A stretch of 64,000 nucleotides of DNA from Myxococcales bacterium (GCA_019634385.1 JAHQVK010000093.1:1-64000); one strand, 5' to 3'; positions 48,012 to 57,593 are shown, counted from the stretch's first letter. Translations and numbers: made by a program. Notes: generated by a model not told the origin, from the sequence alone.

Positions 48012-48284
48012 CTACCCTGCCCCCAAATTTGCTATATTATTTATCACCACCTCAAACATTCCAATGAATTTTTGAACTCCCCATGGAAGAGTAATCCCGG
48101 CCACAACCCCTACAGCAATAACCTTAGGCAAGAACGTAAGAGTTGGTTCGTTGACTTGTGTTGCAGCCTGAAGAGCCCCCACTGAAATTCCAACGGTGAG
48201 CCCCGTAAGCAAAATTGGAGCCATAACCATTGCGCCTGTCGTCAACGCAAACCTCAAGATGTCAGCAGCTAACTCAGGGCTCAT
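48012..48284 (-). CDS. fliQ: flagellar export protein FliQ
   Basis: 90 aa; GLTVGISVGALQAATQVNEPTLTFLPKVIAVGVV. Confidence 0.95.
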   Translation of the reverse strand: MSPELAADILRFALTTGAMVMAPILLTGLTVGISVGALQAATQVNEPTLTFLPKVIAVGVVAGITLPWGVQKFIGMFEVVINNIANLGAG

Positions 48285-48934
48285 GATGGTCCTCCAAAAG
48301 ATCTTACTACTGAGCCAACAACCAAAGACCAGCCATTGCCTAAAACAAAGATCATGATCTTGAAGGGGAGTGCAACCACAGTAGGCGGCAACATTATCAT
48401 CCCCAATGCATTCAAGAGCGCAGCAATTGCTATATCAATCACGAGAAAGGGAATGAACAGCAGAAAACCTATGGAGAACGCAACCCTGAGCTCACTTGTA
48501 ATAAATGCTGGTACAACAACACGCATCGGGATGTCATCAGCCCCAACTACCGGAACTTTTGACAGATTTACCATTAAAGCCAGTTCTGAATCACCAGTTT
48601 GCTCTAGCATGAACTTTTTTATTGGGCCGCTAGCTCTCTCGATCATCACTCGTTCATCAATATCTCCCTGTAGGTATGGATCAACGGCCTCGCTATAGAT
48701 TTGATCGATTGTGCCCGCCATGACAAAGTATGTGAGAAACAGCGCCAAACCAATCAAAACCTGATTTGGAGGCATCTGTTGAAGACTCAGTGCATTCCTA
48801 GTGAAACCCAAAACCAAGACAATTCTCAGGAAGGCCGTCGTGGACATAATGATTGCTGGAGCAAACGTTAGGGCAGTTAAGAACACCAACGCTCTAAGCG
48901 GTGTAGCACCCAGTTCTTGAATTGCGGTATCCAT
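48281..48934 (-). CDS. fliP: flagellar export protein FliP
   Basis: MSTTAFLRIVLVLGFTRNALSLQQMPPNQVLIGLALFLTYFVM; VMLPP-type IMLPPTVVALPFKIMIFVLGNGWSL. Confidence 0.96.
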   Translation of the reverse strand: MDTAIQELGATPLRALVFLTALTFAPAIIMSTTAFLRIVLVLGFTRNALSLQQMPPNQVLIGLALFLTYFVMAGTIDQIYSEAVDPYLQGDIDERVMIERASGPIKKFMLEQTGDSELALMVNLSKVPVVGADDIPMRVVVPAFITSELRVAFSIGFLLFIPFLVIDIAIAALLNALGMIMLPPTVVALPFKIMIFVLGNGWSLVVGSVVRSFGGPS

Positions 48935-48958
48935 ATTGTAGGTCCAAATTTTGGATTC

Positions 48959-49588
48959 TTATAGACTATTGAGCTCGGCCACCATCTGCTGCCTACGCTC
49001 TCTCGTACTGGCAGTACCCACCTTCGTTAGTTGTTCACTTATTTCTCCGGTAATAAGATCTGAGAACTCACCTTTTCTTCCTATTTTTGTATCTAGTAGT
49101 GCTGCCTCTCTTTCGATTGGGCTCAAAATCACAGGACTTCCTTCATCATTGGAAAACACTCCCAAACTATGTATTGATCCCCCGCTGACCCCGACCAAAA
49201 CTCGGTGTTCACCAACCGACAACAGCACAACGCGTTGACCGCGTCCTATCCACACAGAGTCTTTAACCATAAGATTGGAGCAATGCTCGGTTCCTAGGCT
49301 ATTTTCCTTCGCTCGCTTTATCAAATAGGCCAAACCGAATACAATACCAGCACAAAACAAGGCACCCAAGGCCAGACGTCCCGCGGTATCTAGTGCACCT
49401 AAGCTATTGCCTTTTATCTGTACCGGCTTATTTGAGCCGTTGAGAGCAAGTTGTAGGCTTTCGTTGGTGTCACCCTGGGCTTGGCTTGCTGTCACCACAA
49501 CGGCAAAGGCCAGAAAGCAAGTACATACGACCAATCTTGCTTTGTTGCCAATAATCCAGGAAATATATTTTGCTGTTTGGATTCTCAT
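48959..49588 (-). CDS. fliO: FliO-like flagellar biosynthesis protein
   Basis: single TM then KDSVWIGRGQRVVLLSVGEHRVLVGVSGGSIHSLG; syntenic between fliN and fliP. Confidence 0.8.
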   Translation of the reverse strand: MRIQTAKYISWIIGNKARLVVCTCFLAFAVVVTASQAQGDTNESLQLALNGSNKPVQIKGNSLGALDTAGRLALGALFCAGIVFGLAYLIKRAKENSLGTEHCSNLMVKDSVWIGRGQRVVLLSVGEHRVLVGVSGGSIHSLGVFSNDEGSPVILSPIEREAALLDTKIGRKGEFSDLITGEISEQLTKVGTASTRERRQQMVAELNSL

Positions 49589-49590
49589 AT

Positions 49591-49947
49591 CTACTTACCT
49601 CGTAGAGACTCAAGTCTCTCAGTTTGACTTACAATATCGGTCAATCGCACACCAAACTGATCATTGATGACAACCGCTTCACCTCGAGCTACCAGCTTAC
49701 CATGCACAAGTACATCCAGAGGCTCACCGGCAAGCTTTGTCAATTCCACGATTGAACCTTGGGCTAATTGTAGGAGATCTCCAATTTGAATAGATGTTCG
49801 CCCTAGCTCTACAGAAACAACTAACGGGATATCAAATATTCTTTCCAAGTTCGACAAGTCAGGCTCGGCGGAAGCACTCGGTGGAGACTGACTTTCATCC
49901 ACTCGCTCTAACTCATTCATGATCGGATTTTCGGATTCAGTTTCCAT
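49591..49947 (-). CDS. fliN: flagellar motor switch protein FliN
   Basis: IPLVVSVELGRTSIQIGDLLQLAQGSIVELTKLAGEPLDVLVHGKLVARGEAVVINDQFGVRLTDI. Confidence 0.96.
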   Translation of the reverse strand: METESENPIMNELERVDESQSPPSASAEPDLSNLERIFDIPLVVSVELGRTSIQIGDLLQLAQGSIVELTKLAGEPLDVLVHGKLVARGEAVVINDQFGVRLTDIVSQTERLESLRGK

Positions 49948-50954
49948 TATTTTTCACCTTCCTTTTCTTTTACCTTCTCCAAAGTAGTTGCGCCTACCGA
50001 GTCGGAAAGCTCAACCGCGATGCATCCTCTGCTGACAACCGGACTCCCAGTAGTCTTCCACACTCCCTCAATTTCGCAGGGCAGGGGATCCTTAATGTCC
50101 ATGTTCAATCGTATTGTATCACCAGCTTCTAACTCAATAAGTTCACCAACTGTAACAATAGCATCACCAATTTTTACGTGCATTTCTACTGACAGTGTTG
50201 GAATGATATTTTTGATTGCTGTGCGCCAGTGATTGTCTTCCTGATTTCTCTCGGTTTGAATTGCTGAGGACAAAAGAGGACGAATTGGTTCAATAACACC
50301 ATATGGAATCAACAGCGAAATGAGCCCCTTGGTCGTGGCCTCTAGTTCCACTTCAAACCGGATGTTGATTGCCACATCGGTTGGAGCCGCAATTGCAGCA
50401 AACTGTGGATTTACTTCCGTTCTAATATATTCTGGAACAACCTCGATAACAGGCTCCCAAGCATTACCTAGGTCAGCTAAGACCATCGAAACAACTTGGG
50501 TTATTAATCGTAATTCAATGCTCGAATAGTCGCGTCCCTCAACACGATACCATGTACCAGATCCTCCAAATACATAGTCAACAAGCCCAAACATCAGTGC
50601 TGAATCAACTGCCACTAAACATGTATTTCGCAGTGGTGGCATGCGAAACACATTCAAGCAGGCAGGAACCGAAACAGACGATATAAACTCACTATATTTC
50701 ATCAACTGAGTTGAGTCATGATGAACATCAACCGTTCTGCGGAACATGTTAAAGAATGATATACGCATGAGCCGCGCTAAGCGCTGGTTAAGGATGTCCA
50801 GTGTGGGCATCCTTCCTCTAACGATTCTATCATTGCTCGTGAGATCATATCCTCGAGCATCATCTAAAGATGCACCATCTCCCTCATCTACACCGCCTTG
50901 GGCTACGGCACTGATGAGTGCATTTACTTCATTTTGAGAAAGTACTGCTTCCAC
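49947..50954 (-). CDS. fliM: flagellar motor switch protein FliM
   Basis: N-terminal CheY-binding LSQNEVNALISAV; FliM core. Confidence 0.95.
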   Translation of the reverse strand: MEAVLSQNEVNALISAVAQGGVDEGDGASLDDARGYDLTSNDRIVRGRMPTLDILNQRLARLMRISFFNMFRRTVDVHHDSTQLMKYSEFISSVSVPACLNVFRMPPLRNTCLVAVDSALMFGLVDYVFGGSGTWYRVEGRDYSSIELRLITQVVSMVLADLGNAWEPVIEVVPEYIRTEVNPQFAAIAAPTDVAINIRFEVELEATTKGLISLLIPYGVIEPIRPLLSSAIQTERNQEDNHWRTAIKNIIPTLSVEMHVKIGDAIVTVGELIELEAGDTIRLNMDIKDPLPCEIEGVWKTTGSPVVSRGCIAVELSDSVGATTLEKVKEKEGEK

Positions 50955-50960
50955 GATAAC

Positions 50961-51452
50961 CTACTGTGTAACAAACTCGGTTAAGAAAATACCATTTACT
51001 TCGCCGGTTCTGAGTATGTTATTTATGCGTTTTTTCAAATTTTCTCGAATACTAGACTTGGCTCGGGCACCTTGAGTTTCCTTGACAGAAAGACTCGATA
51101 GATAGTCAATAATTCGGTCTCGTATCTCGGGATCTCGCTGCTCTATTTCTTCCAACACATCTCCGTCGCTGACTCTCGCTTTAAGTATTGCCTTCAAATA
51201 CCTATTTTGACTTGGGTCGGCTAAGGTAATATTGTATGTGCCTAGAGCAACCGTAGGCCCGACTACAGGAGCTTCAAGCTCTTCTTCGACTAGTGGTGCA
51301 ACCTCGGTATCTGCAGTTGCGGCCGCTCCTCCATTAGTTACGATGAGATAACCCAATCCTCCAAGCGAAAGAATGTTTGTCAGTACTAATGCCAAGAGAA
51401 GCATTTTGGATCCACCTTGTTTTTCCTTTTGATCGTTATTCTGGTCAGCCAT
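50961..51452 (-). CDS. fliL: flagellar basal body-associated protein FliL
   Basis: single TM; RYLKAILKARVSDGDVLEEIEQRDPEIRDRIIDYLSSLS; EVNGIFLTEFVTQ. Confidence 0.9.
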   Translation of the reverse strand: MADQNNDQKEKQGGSKMLLLALVLTNILSLGGLGYLIVTNGGAAATADTEVAPLVEEELEAPVVGPTVALGTYNITLADPSQNRYLKAILKARVSDGDVLEEIEQRDPEIRDRIIDYLSSLSVKETQGARAKSSIRENLKKRINNILRTGEVNGIFLTEFVTQ

Positions 51453-51501
51453 TTTTAGACCTTGAGGCAGCTTTTCAAAGCAGCGCTACCCAATGCCAAA
51501 C

Positions 51502-51518
51502 AGCATAGGACATGCCAA
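51502..51518 (-). promoter_or_regulatory. sigma54 promoter candidate for the fliL-fliM-...-flhA operon
   Basis: minus strand TTGGCATGTCCTATGCT; GG-N10-GC spacing matches the -24/-12 consensus. Confidence 0.7.
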
Positions 51519-51771
51519 CATCTCCAAACCGAAATCTCATGATGAACCATGACTGTGTCAGCCGGTTGACTGTCACGCAAACGGCATTGCCAAGGGGCCG
51601 ACAGGGGTTTTGCGATTGGTTGCGCTCGGTAAACGAAGTCACAACGCGCCATGCAAAGGCCGCGTAGGCTGAGACTTTCTTTGTCCTACAATCCATGCGT
51701 TGTGGCAGAACCCGGCAGCCCCATGGTGTTGTGTCTGGGCGGCATTACACGGAAGCCGCAGGAGGAACTTC

Positions 51772-53229
51772 GTGACTCGACCGCCCCTGAAAAACCTACG
51801 GGTACTCGTAGTGGATGACGACGACGTCGCGCGCAGCTTCGTAGCCCGTTCGCTGACCCGTAAAGGTTTTGATGTCCAATCAGCATCAGCCGGTCAGCAG
51901 GCCATGAAGTTGCTGACCGAAACTCCATTCGATGCGATTGTTTGTGACCTTCTGATGCCTGAAATTGATGGCCTTGATGTCCTCAAGCACTCTGTAGCGC
52001 TTGATTCACGCCCCTCATTCATTATGCTTACCGCCCACGGTAATGTTGCGGTCGCCGTTGATGCCATGAAACTTGGGGCCGTTGATTTTCTTGAAAAGCC
52101 CATTGCCATCAATGAAATCGAAGCGGCTCTTCTCTCTGTGAGTGCACGAAGGCCGGTCGACTCAAAGCCCTCAGCCTCGGGCGTCAACTACAAAAACACC
52201 TCGCTAGTTGGTTCCGATTCTTGGCTACGACCATTCTCAGAGCTCCTAACTAAAATCGCAACTACGGACGCAATTGTTCTTATTGAGGGCGAAACGGGTA
52301 CCGGAAAGAGTGCCGTTGCCAGGGAAATATGGAAGTTGTCAAATCGCTCGAAAGGCCCTTTCTTAGCCATCAACTGCGCTACTATCAATAGAGATCTCGT
52401 CGAAAATGAACTCTTTGGAAATATCAAAGGTGCCTTTACTGGTGCCATAGGTAAAGTCGGAATCGTAGAAAAGGCCAATCATGGGAGTCTGTTCCTCGAT
52501 GAAATTGGAGAACTATCACTGGAAGTACAAGCCAAGCTCTTGCAGCTCCTCCAAGAACGGACATTTACCCCGGTTGGATCTACCACGCCTCGTCAAGCAG
52601 ATGTTCGTTTTATTGCGGCAACTAACCGAGAGCTAGAACATGAGGCTCAAGTCGGAACATTTCGCCCCGACCTCTACTACCGGCTGGAAGTCGTCAAGCT
52701 TACCATCCCCCCCCTACGAGAGCGACTTGATGACATCCCAATTCTTCTAGAACATTTTCGCCAGGAAGCTTTACAAAGGCATGGACGCTCTCCTACTTTT
52801 CCACCCTCAACTATAGGAGCACTACTCCGTTACAACTGGCCCGGAAACGTCCGCGAGCTTGAGAACTTGGTATATAGGCTCTCGGTCATGCTAGAGAACG
52901 GTGAAGCGGTTGAGGTCGAACACTTCCCAGACCGAATTCGCTTAGATTCCGGCGCAGAGTATCGCAAACCAAGCAATATGTCGCTCAGTTCGCCCACTGC
53001 GAAAGTCGAAAACTATACTCAGCAACACAGTCCCCTCTCCGCACCGAGCATGGACGACGTAGTTATGCAAGGACTAGCCAAGGCCATGAAGTCATACGAG
53101 GCAAAAATTATCCAGCAGGCCCTAGACCGAACTGGGGAGAACGTTACTCAAGCAGCCAAACTCTTGGGAATGAAGCGTACGACATTGATTGAAAAGCGTC
53201 GCCGATACGAGGAACTGGGTTTTCTGTAG
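51772..53229 (+). CDS. sigma54-dependent NtrC-family response regulator (FlgR/FleR-like)
   Basis: receiver, AAA+ with GETGTGKSAVAREIW, KGAFTGA loop, FLDEIGEL, C-terminal Fis HTH; GTG start preceded by AGGAGG. Confidence 0.93.
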   Translation: MTRPPLKNLRVLVVDDDDVARSFVARSLTRKGFDVQSASAGQQAMKLLTETPFDAIVCDLLMPEIDGLDVLKHSVALDSRPSFIMLTAHGNVAVAVDAMKLGAVDFLEKPIAINEIEAALLSVSARRPVDSKPSASGVNYKNTSLVGSDSWLRPFSELLTKIATTDAIVLIEGETGTGKSAVAREIWKLSNRSKGPFLAINCATINRDLVENELFGNIKGAFTGAIGKVGIVEKANHGSLFLDEIGELSLEVQAKLLQLLQERTFTPVGSTTPRQADVRFIAATNRELEHEAQVGTFRPDLYYRLEVVKLTIPPLRERLDDIPILLEHFRQEALQRHGRSPTFPPSTIGALLRYNWPGNVRELENLVYRLSVMLENGEAVEVEHFPDRIRLDSGAEYRKPSNMSLSSPTAKVENYTQQHSPLSAPSMDDVVMQGLAKAMKSYEAKIIQQALDRTGENVTQAAKLLGMKRTTLIEKRRRYEELGFL

Positions 53230-53341
53230 TGACGGCTATTGGACAATACGACAATTTACCGACGCGCAGCTGGCAAAGAACCGACATAACCATCGAAATA
53301 TCAAGTAATACTCAAACATTAAGCTTGGCACCCACCATGAT

Positions 53342-55681
53342 ATGTATCAAGTTGTGCCAAGACTTTGGTTCAGCCTAGTAGCAGCGTGTGCCTCCAGCCT
53401 CATTATTGAACTGGCTGGAGAAAACATGTTGTTAGCAGAAGAACAGCCTCTACCAGACCAGCTTCTCATAATTAAAGCGCCACTCAGCACGAAACTACGA
53501 ATCGATCATCGCCAAGGTGACGCCGTTGCACGTTTCTATTTCACTAACCCACCTTCTGAGATTCTCAGTTCGCTAGATCAACAAAGGGGGCCTTTTGCTC
53601 ATACATTTGTACAGGAAAGTCTTGAGCGAAATCGACTGACAGTACGTGTCCTACTTTCAACTGATGCACTTCAGATTGCGTCCAAAAGAGTCAAGCATCC
53701 ATCAGCCTGGGTAATTAGCTTGACACCCAGAACAACTCCGTACTTTCCCCCTCGCTCTGCTCTTATTGGGCGTCTTATCGGAATTGTCCATGTTCCTTCC
53801 CGGCCTACCCTTTTCGCAGATGCCCCCAGGGACACTCCTTGTTCGGGTAATCCGAAAGGCGAACACCTTCTTAGCAAGGACACGCTCAACATATCTACGG
53901 AGCAAGCCCTCGAAAAATTTACTGATGCAGTGGTTGAGCCCAGATGTCGAACTTGGCTAACTTCTCAGCTAGCCAGGCAACGCCTGGAAGCTGGAGGTAA
54001 TATAGATATTTTTCAACGCTGGGCGTTTATCTTCTCTTCAGATCAAGACACATGGGCTACTCATACTCGAGCATACTCGCAAGCATCTATAATTGCAGCA
54101 GAAGTACTTTCCCGCCTTGAGTATATTCCGGAGGCCGATTTGATTCTTCGCGACCGTCGTCGCTTCCACACTCGTGAATACGTCTCACGCACAATGGCCT
54201 TAGCCAACCATCTTTCTCGAATTGGCCAATACAATCATGCTGAGACCCTATATGGCCAATTGCTGCGGAAGGGATTTCAGCCCCAAATTATCTACAGCGC
54301 ATCACTTGGTAGATTACGCAACTTTATAGCTGGCAACGACCCAATCGGAGCTCTTAAGAGCGTCGAAGAGGCGTTTCGAAGCCTACCTGAGGTAGATCAA
54401 CTACCTAACACTCTTTGGAGTCTCGGTGGAGAAGGTGCCCTTGCTCAAGACCAACCCGGGCTCGCTAGAAAATATTTCACCAGGGCAGCTCGTTCAAAGG
54501 GCCGAAAGGGGCAAGCACTTGCCCTCATCCGTCTCGGCGATCTTGAGCACAACATCAACAGACTCGAAAGTGCTACAACGGGATGGGATATGGCGCTCAA
54601 AAAGGGAGGAAATTGCAACCAGGCACATATCCACCTCCGGAAAATTGTCGCCTTTGAACCCAATATATCAGAGATTTTAATTGTCCTAAAAAAATTGCGG
54701 CGCTTTTCTGCTTGCTTTGATGTCCAGCTAGAGGCTGAGTACGCTCTTGGCGTTATACATCTATATAGGAACAATATTTCGGAAGCCCTCGACGTAGCTA
54801 GAAAAATAGCTAATCGCGGGACTAAAAAATGGGGACTCAAAGCACCACAGCAAAGTCTAATTGGTAGGGTTGCAGAAAAATCCATTGCTTCTTATGAACG
54901 ACATATGGAGTTTGCAGAAATTGTTGATCTCTACGAAAAAGAGTTGTATCCATATAGAAACAGATTAGACTTATTGACTAAATATCGAATTGCTAAGGCT
55001 TTTGATCGCATTGGCACTAGCGAACGAAGTGCCTACGAACTTCTCGAGTTGCTGGTCAAAAATCCCAATTTAGAGTTTCAACAAGACCTTATTTTTACAC
55101 TTGGAGAAGTACTGATACGAGCCAATGATCTATATCGTTCAGACCTTATTCTTCGTCACCTCTCTACATCCAAACAAAAGAAGTCTAACGAATGGAGATA
55201 TCATCGCCTCGCAGGCTTACATGACATCGCATCCGCTCGACCAAAATCAGGCATTATCCAACTTCGTAAGGCCAAAAAGCTATTGCCGTCCGGGGATCGC
55301 CGTCGTAAGTTAGAGTTTCACCTCGCCAGCGCGTATATATCTACCGCTGATATCGAGAACGCAGCATATTCCCTAATATCGGCCACAAAGAGCCTTTCAA
55401 TCTCGGCTGAAAAATTACTTCCAGTTTCTATCACATTACTATCCGAATGCTTGCGTGTATGCTCACAAAATGTTCTGAAAGACTTATACTTTGCAGTTCT
55501 CTCTCGAATTAAATATGCAGATCTACCTTCTCGCATTAAAGCTCAACTGCGTTTACGAGAAATATATCCGGCAACTGAGATTGAGCAAAGTGACGATGAA
55601 ACACGGCATCAAGAACTATGGAACCGCTTAACTACACTAGGTCTTGCTGAAATTGCAGATTCTACTGTGGAGAAAAGATGA
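53342..55681 (+). CDS. periplasmic TPR/helical-repeat protein in flagellar locus
   Basis: 779 aa; N-terminal signal-like segment, beta-rich N-terminal part, long helical repeat C-terminal part; start uncertain. Confidence 0.6.
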   Translation: MYQVVPRLWFSLVAACASSLIIELAGENMLLAEEQPLPDQLLIIKAPLSTKLRIDHRQGDAVARFYFTNPPSEILSSLDQQRGPFAHTFVQESLERNRLTVRVLLSTDALQIASKRVKHPSAWVISLTPRTTPYFPPRSALIGRLIGIVHVPSRPTLFADAPRDTPCSGNPKGEHLLSKDTLNISTEQALEKFTDAVVEPRCRTWLTSQLARQRLEAGGNIDIFQRWAFIFSSDQDTWATHTRAYSQASIIAAEVLSRLEYIPEADLILRDRRRFHTREYVSRTMALANHLSRIGQYNHAETLYGQLLRKGFQPQIIYSASLGRLRNFIAGNDPIGALKSVEEAFRSLPEVDQLPNTLWSLGGEGALAQDQPGLARKYFTRAARSKGRKGQALALIRLGDLEHNINRLESATTGWDMALKKGGNCNQAHIHLRKIVAFEPNISEILIVLKKLRRFSACFDVQLEAEYALGVIHLYRNNISEALDVARKIANRGTKKWGLKAPQQSLIGRVAEKSIASYERHMEFAEIVDLYEKELYPYRNRLDLLTKYRIAKAFDRIGTSERSAYELLELLVKNPNLEFQQDLIFTLGEVLIRANDLYRSDLILRHLSTSKQKKSNEWRYHRLAGLHDIASARPKSGIIQLRKAKKLLPSGDRRRKLEFHLASAYISTADIENAAYSLISATKSLSISAEKLLPVSITLLSECLRVCSQNVLKDLYFAVLSRIKYADLPSRIKAQLRLREIYPATEIEQSDDETRHQELWNRLTTLGLAEIADSTVEKR

Positions 55682-56211
55682 ACGAGTCACCGACCTTCTC
55701 TACGCAAAGCTTTTCACTCATCATAAATGGGTCAGAGCTAGCAACCGGACAACTTCCACAGCTACTTGAGCTCGAGCCGGCTCTTAGAAGTATCGCCTTG
55801 TCTGATTCTCCGGTAATTATTAGATCACCCGATTCTGTACAAGAGCATATTCTTGATCGGCTCCATTGTTTAAGCCGAAGAGCCACATTGCCTGTGCGTA
55901 AGTGCAACTCCATAAATGATGCTGACCAACTATTAGATGCACTATCTCCCAGAGGGGACACTCATCCCTCAACACTGGGGACATGGGCCATCTTCAATAT
56001 TGATCAATGGCCAAAAGACGCTCAGAACAGACTCAGTGAGCTACTTGAGGCTCTCGATCTTGGACGCCTTCACGGAAGACTCCGACACGAACGAATTCCA
56101 CGTGTCATGGCCTTTTGTGCCATTCCCTCCACGACGAACTTAACCTCAGCGCTTGAAAGACGACTTTCTTACTTCACACTCACTGCTAAACCAACTGAAA
56201 AGGGTATATAG
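55678..56211 (+). CDS. degenerate NtrC-type AAA+ domain protein (pseudo-ATPase candidate)
   Basis: aligns by eye with bEBP AAA+: SPVIIRSPDSVQEHILDRLHCLSRRATLPVRKCNSI, GTWAIFNIDQWPKDAQNRLSELLEAL, RVMAFCAIPSTTNLTSALERRLSYFTL; lacks Walker A GKE and GAFTGA. Confidence 0.55.
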   Translation: MNESPTFSTQSFSLIINGSELATGQLPQLLELEPALRSIALSDSPVIIRSPDSVQEHILDRLHCLSRRATLPVRKCNSINDADQLLDALSPRGDTHPSTLGTWAIFNIDQWPKDAQNRLSELLEALDLGRLHGRLRHERIPRVMAFCAIPSTTNLTSALERRLSYFTLTAKPTEKGI

Positions 56212-56216
56212 ACAAA

Positions 56217-56582
56217 ATGTTCTTCCCTAGTGAAAAGATGATTCCATGGCTAGAAAAGGCCATGGATCTCTCTTACCGACGCCATACAGTCTTGTCCGGA
56301 AATATATCAAATGCGGACACCCCCGGATATATACCTCAAGATGTATACTTTACGGACTTTCTAAAGTCGGAACTTGATAACAATTCGTCGGGCCCTAATC
56401 CTGGTCTGCCACATACAGAATTTAGAGAAATCTCAGAACCGACTCTTAATGGTAACAAAGTTGATATGGAGCAGGAGATTATGCGGATGAATTCCAATCG
56501 CTTATTCTATTTCTTAGCAAATGAAACAGTTACTCGAAGCCTCAGCGCCATTCGATACGCAATCGACGAAGGAGGTCGATAG
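56217..56582 (+). CDS. flgB: flagellar proximal rod protein FlgB
   Basis: AMDLSYRRHTVLSGNISNADTPGYIPQDVYFTDFL. Confidence 0.94.
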   Translation: MFFPSEKMIPWLEKAMDLSYRRHTVLSGNISNADTPGYIPQDVYFTDFLKSELDNNSSGPNPGLPHTEFREISEPTLNGNKVDMEQEIMRMNSNRLFYFLANETVTRSLSAIRYAIDEGGR

Positions 56583-57032
56583 ATGTCTCTATCCGTCTTT
56601 AAGGCCATCGAATTGAGTGGTAGAGCTCTCTCTATCCAGAGAACTCGTTTAGATATGGTTTCTGCAAACCTGGCCAATACCCAAACCACTCGCACCCCAG
56701 AGGGTGGTCCCTATCGCAGACAAAACGCTATTCTTGCAAGCGATGTCGCCAGAGAGCCCTTTGGAGAAATGCTGCGAAATGAACTTGGGGAGCCCATTCA
56801 AACCGTTGCACTTCAAGAGGTGGTGGCAGATCCAGCTCCCCCACGTATGGTCTACGACCCGGGTCACCCGGATGCAAATCCGGCCGGATATGTGGCCATG
56901 CCAAACATAAATGCTGTTGAGGAAATGGTTGATTTGGTTACTATTATGCGATCTTATCAGGCTAATTTATCGGCATTTTCCTCCCTTCAAGAAATGGCGA
57001 ACCGCTCGTTAACCATAGGGAGGGGAAGCTGA
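56583..57032 (+). CDS. flgC: flagellar rod protein FlgC
   Basis: ALSIQRTRLDMVSANLANTQTTRTPEGGPYRRQNAIL; HPDANPAGYVAMPNINAVEEMVDLVTIMRSYQANL. Confidence 0.96.
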   Translation: MSLSVFKAIELSGRALSIQRTRLDMVSANLANTQTTRTPEGGPYRRQNAILASDVAREPFGEMLRNELGEPIQTVALQEVVADPAPPRMVYDPGHPDANPAGYVAMPNINAVEEMVDLVTIMRSYQANLSAFSSLQEMANRSLTIGRGS

Positions 57033-57376
57033 TGGTTACAAATACAGTAATTCCTATGAACTTTGAACTACCCCACCATGCTACCCAACCTAAGGTTGGA
57101 CTAGGCTTACAAAAAGGACTAGAGGCTAGCTCAAGCTCACAGACAAACTCTTCTGCCAATACAAATTTTTATGAGGTATTTACTGAGGCGATGGATGCGG
57201 TTCGTGGCAACTATGCAGAAGCGAAAGAAGCCACCTCAAGCGCACTGATCGGCCAAGGAACGCCTCACAATGCAATGCTTGCCATGGCTAAAGCAGATTT
57301 AACTTTTAGGTTTATGACCCAAACTCGCAATAAGGTTGTGGATGCTTACCGAGAATTCATGAATATGCGTATGTAA
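57032..57376 (+). CDS. fliE: flagellar hook-basal body protein FliE
   Basis: NAMLAMAKADLTFRFMTQTRNKVVDAYREFMNMRM. Confidence 0.93.
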   Translation: MVTNTVIPMNFELPHHATQPKVGLGLQKGLEASSSSQTNSSANTNFYEVFTEAMDAVRGNYAEAKEATSSALIGQGTPHNAMLAMAKADLTFRFMTQTRNKVVDAYREFMNMRM

Positions 57377-57450
57377 CAAATACTTAGTCAACACGATATT
57401 CTACTCTGCACCGGTGACTACAACGTTGAAGTACCGAAGTACCATCAGCA

Positions 57451-57563
57451 TACCGCAAAGACCACTTAATTGATTCTGTAAGAATCACCAAGAGGTCGCG
57501 TAGCGGGGCATAGCCCGGCGTAGAAGCAGGAACTTGGTTTCAACCCAAGTGGTTTCTGCTGTA
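57451..57563 (-). mobile_element. MITE-like dispersed repeat, copy 3 (113 bp), inverted relative to copies 1 and 2
   Basis: reverse complement TACAGCAGAAACCACTTGGGTTGAAACCAAGTTCCTGCT...AAGTGGTCTTTGCGGTA; between fliE and fliF. Confidence 0.8.
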
Positions 57564-57593
57564 TGAACGAGAATAGGCAAGAGGTCAGCTGAA

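Noticed and set aside
51577-51593. Second sigma54-like site TTGGCAATGCCGTTTGC on the minus strand upstream of fliL
   Set aside because: GG to GC spacing is 11 nt rather than 10; the site at 51502-51518 fits better.
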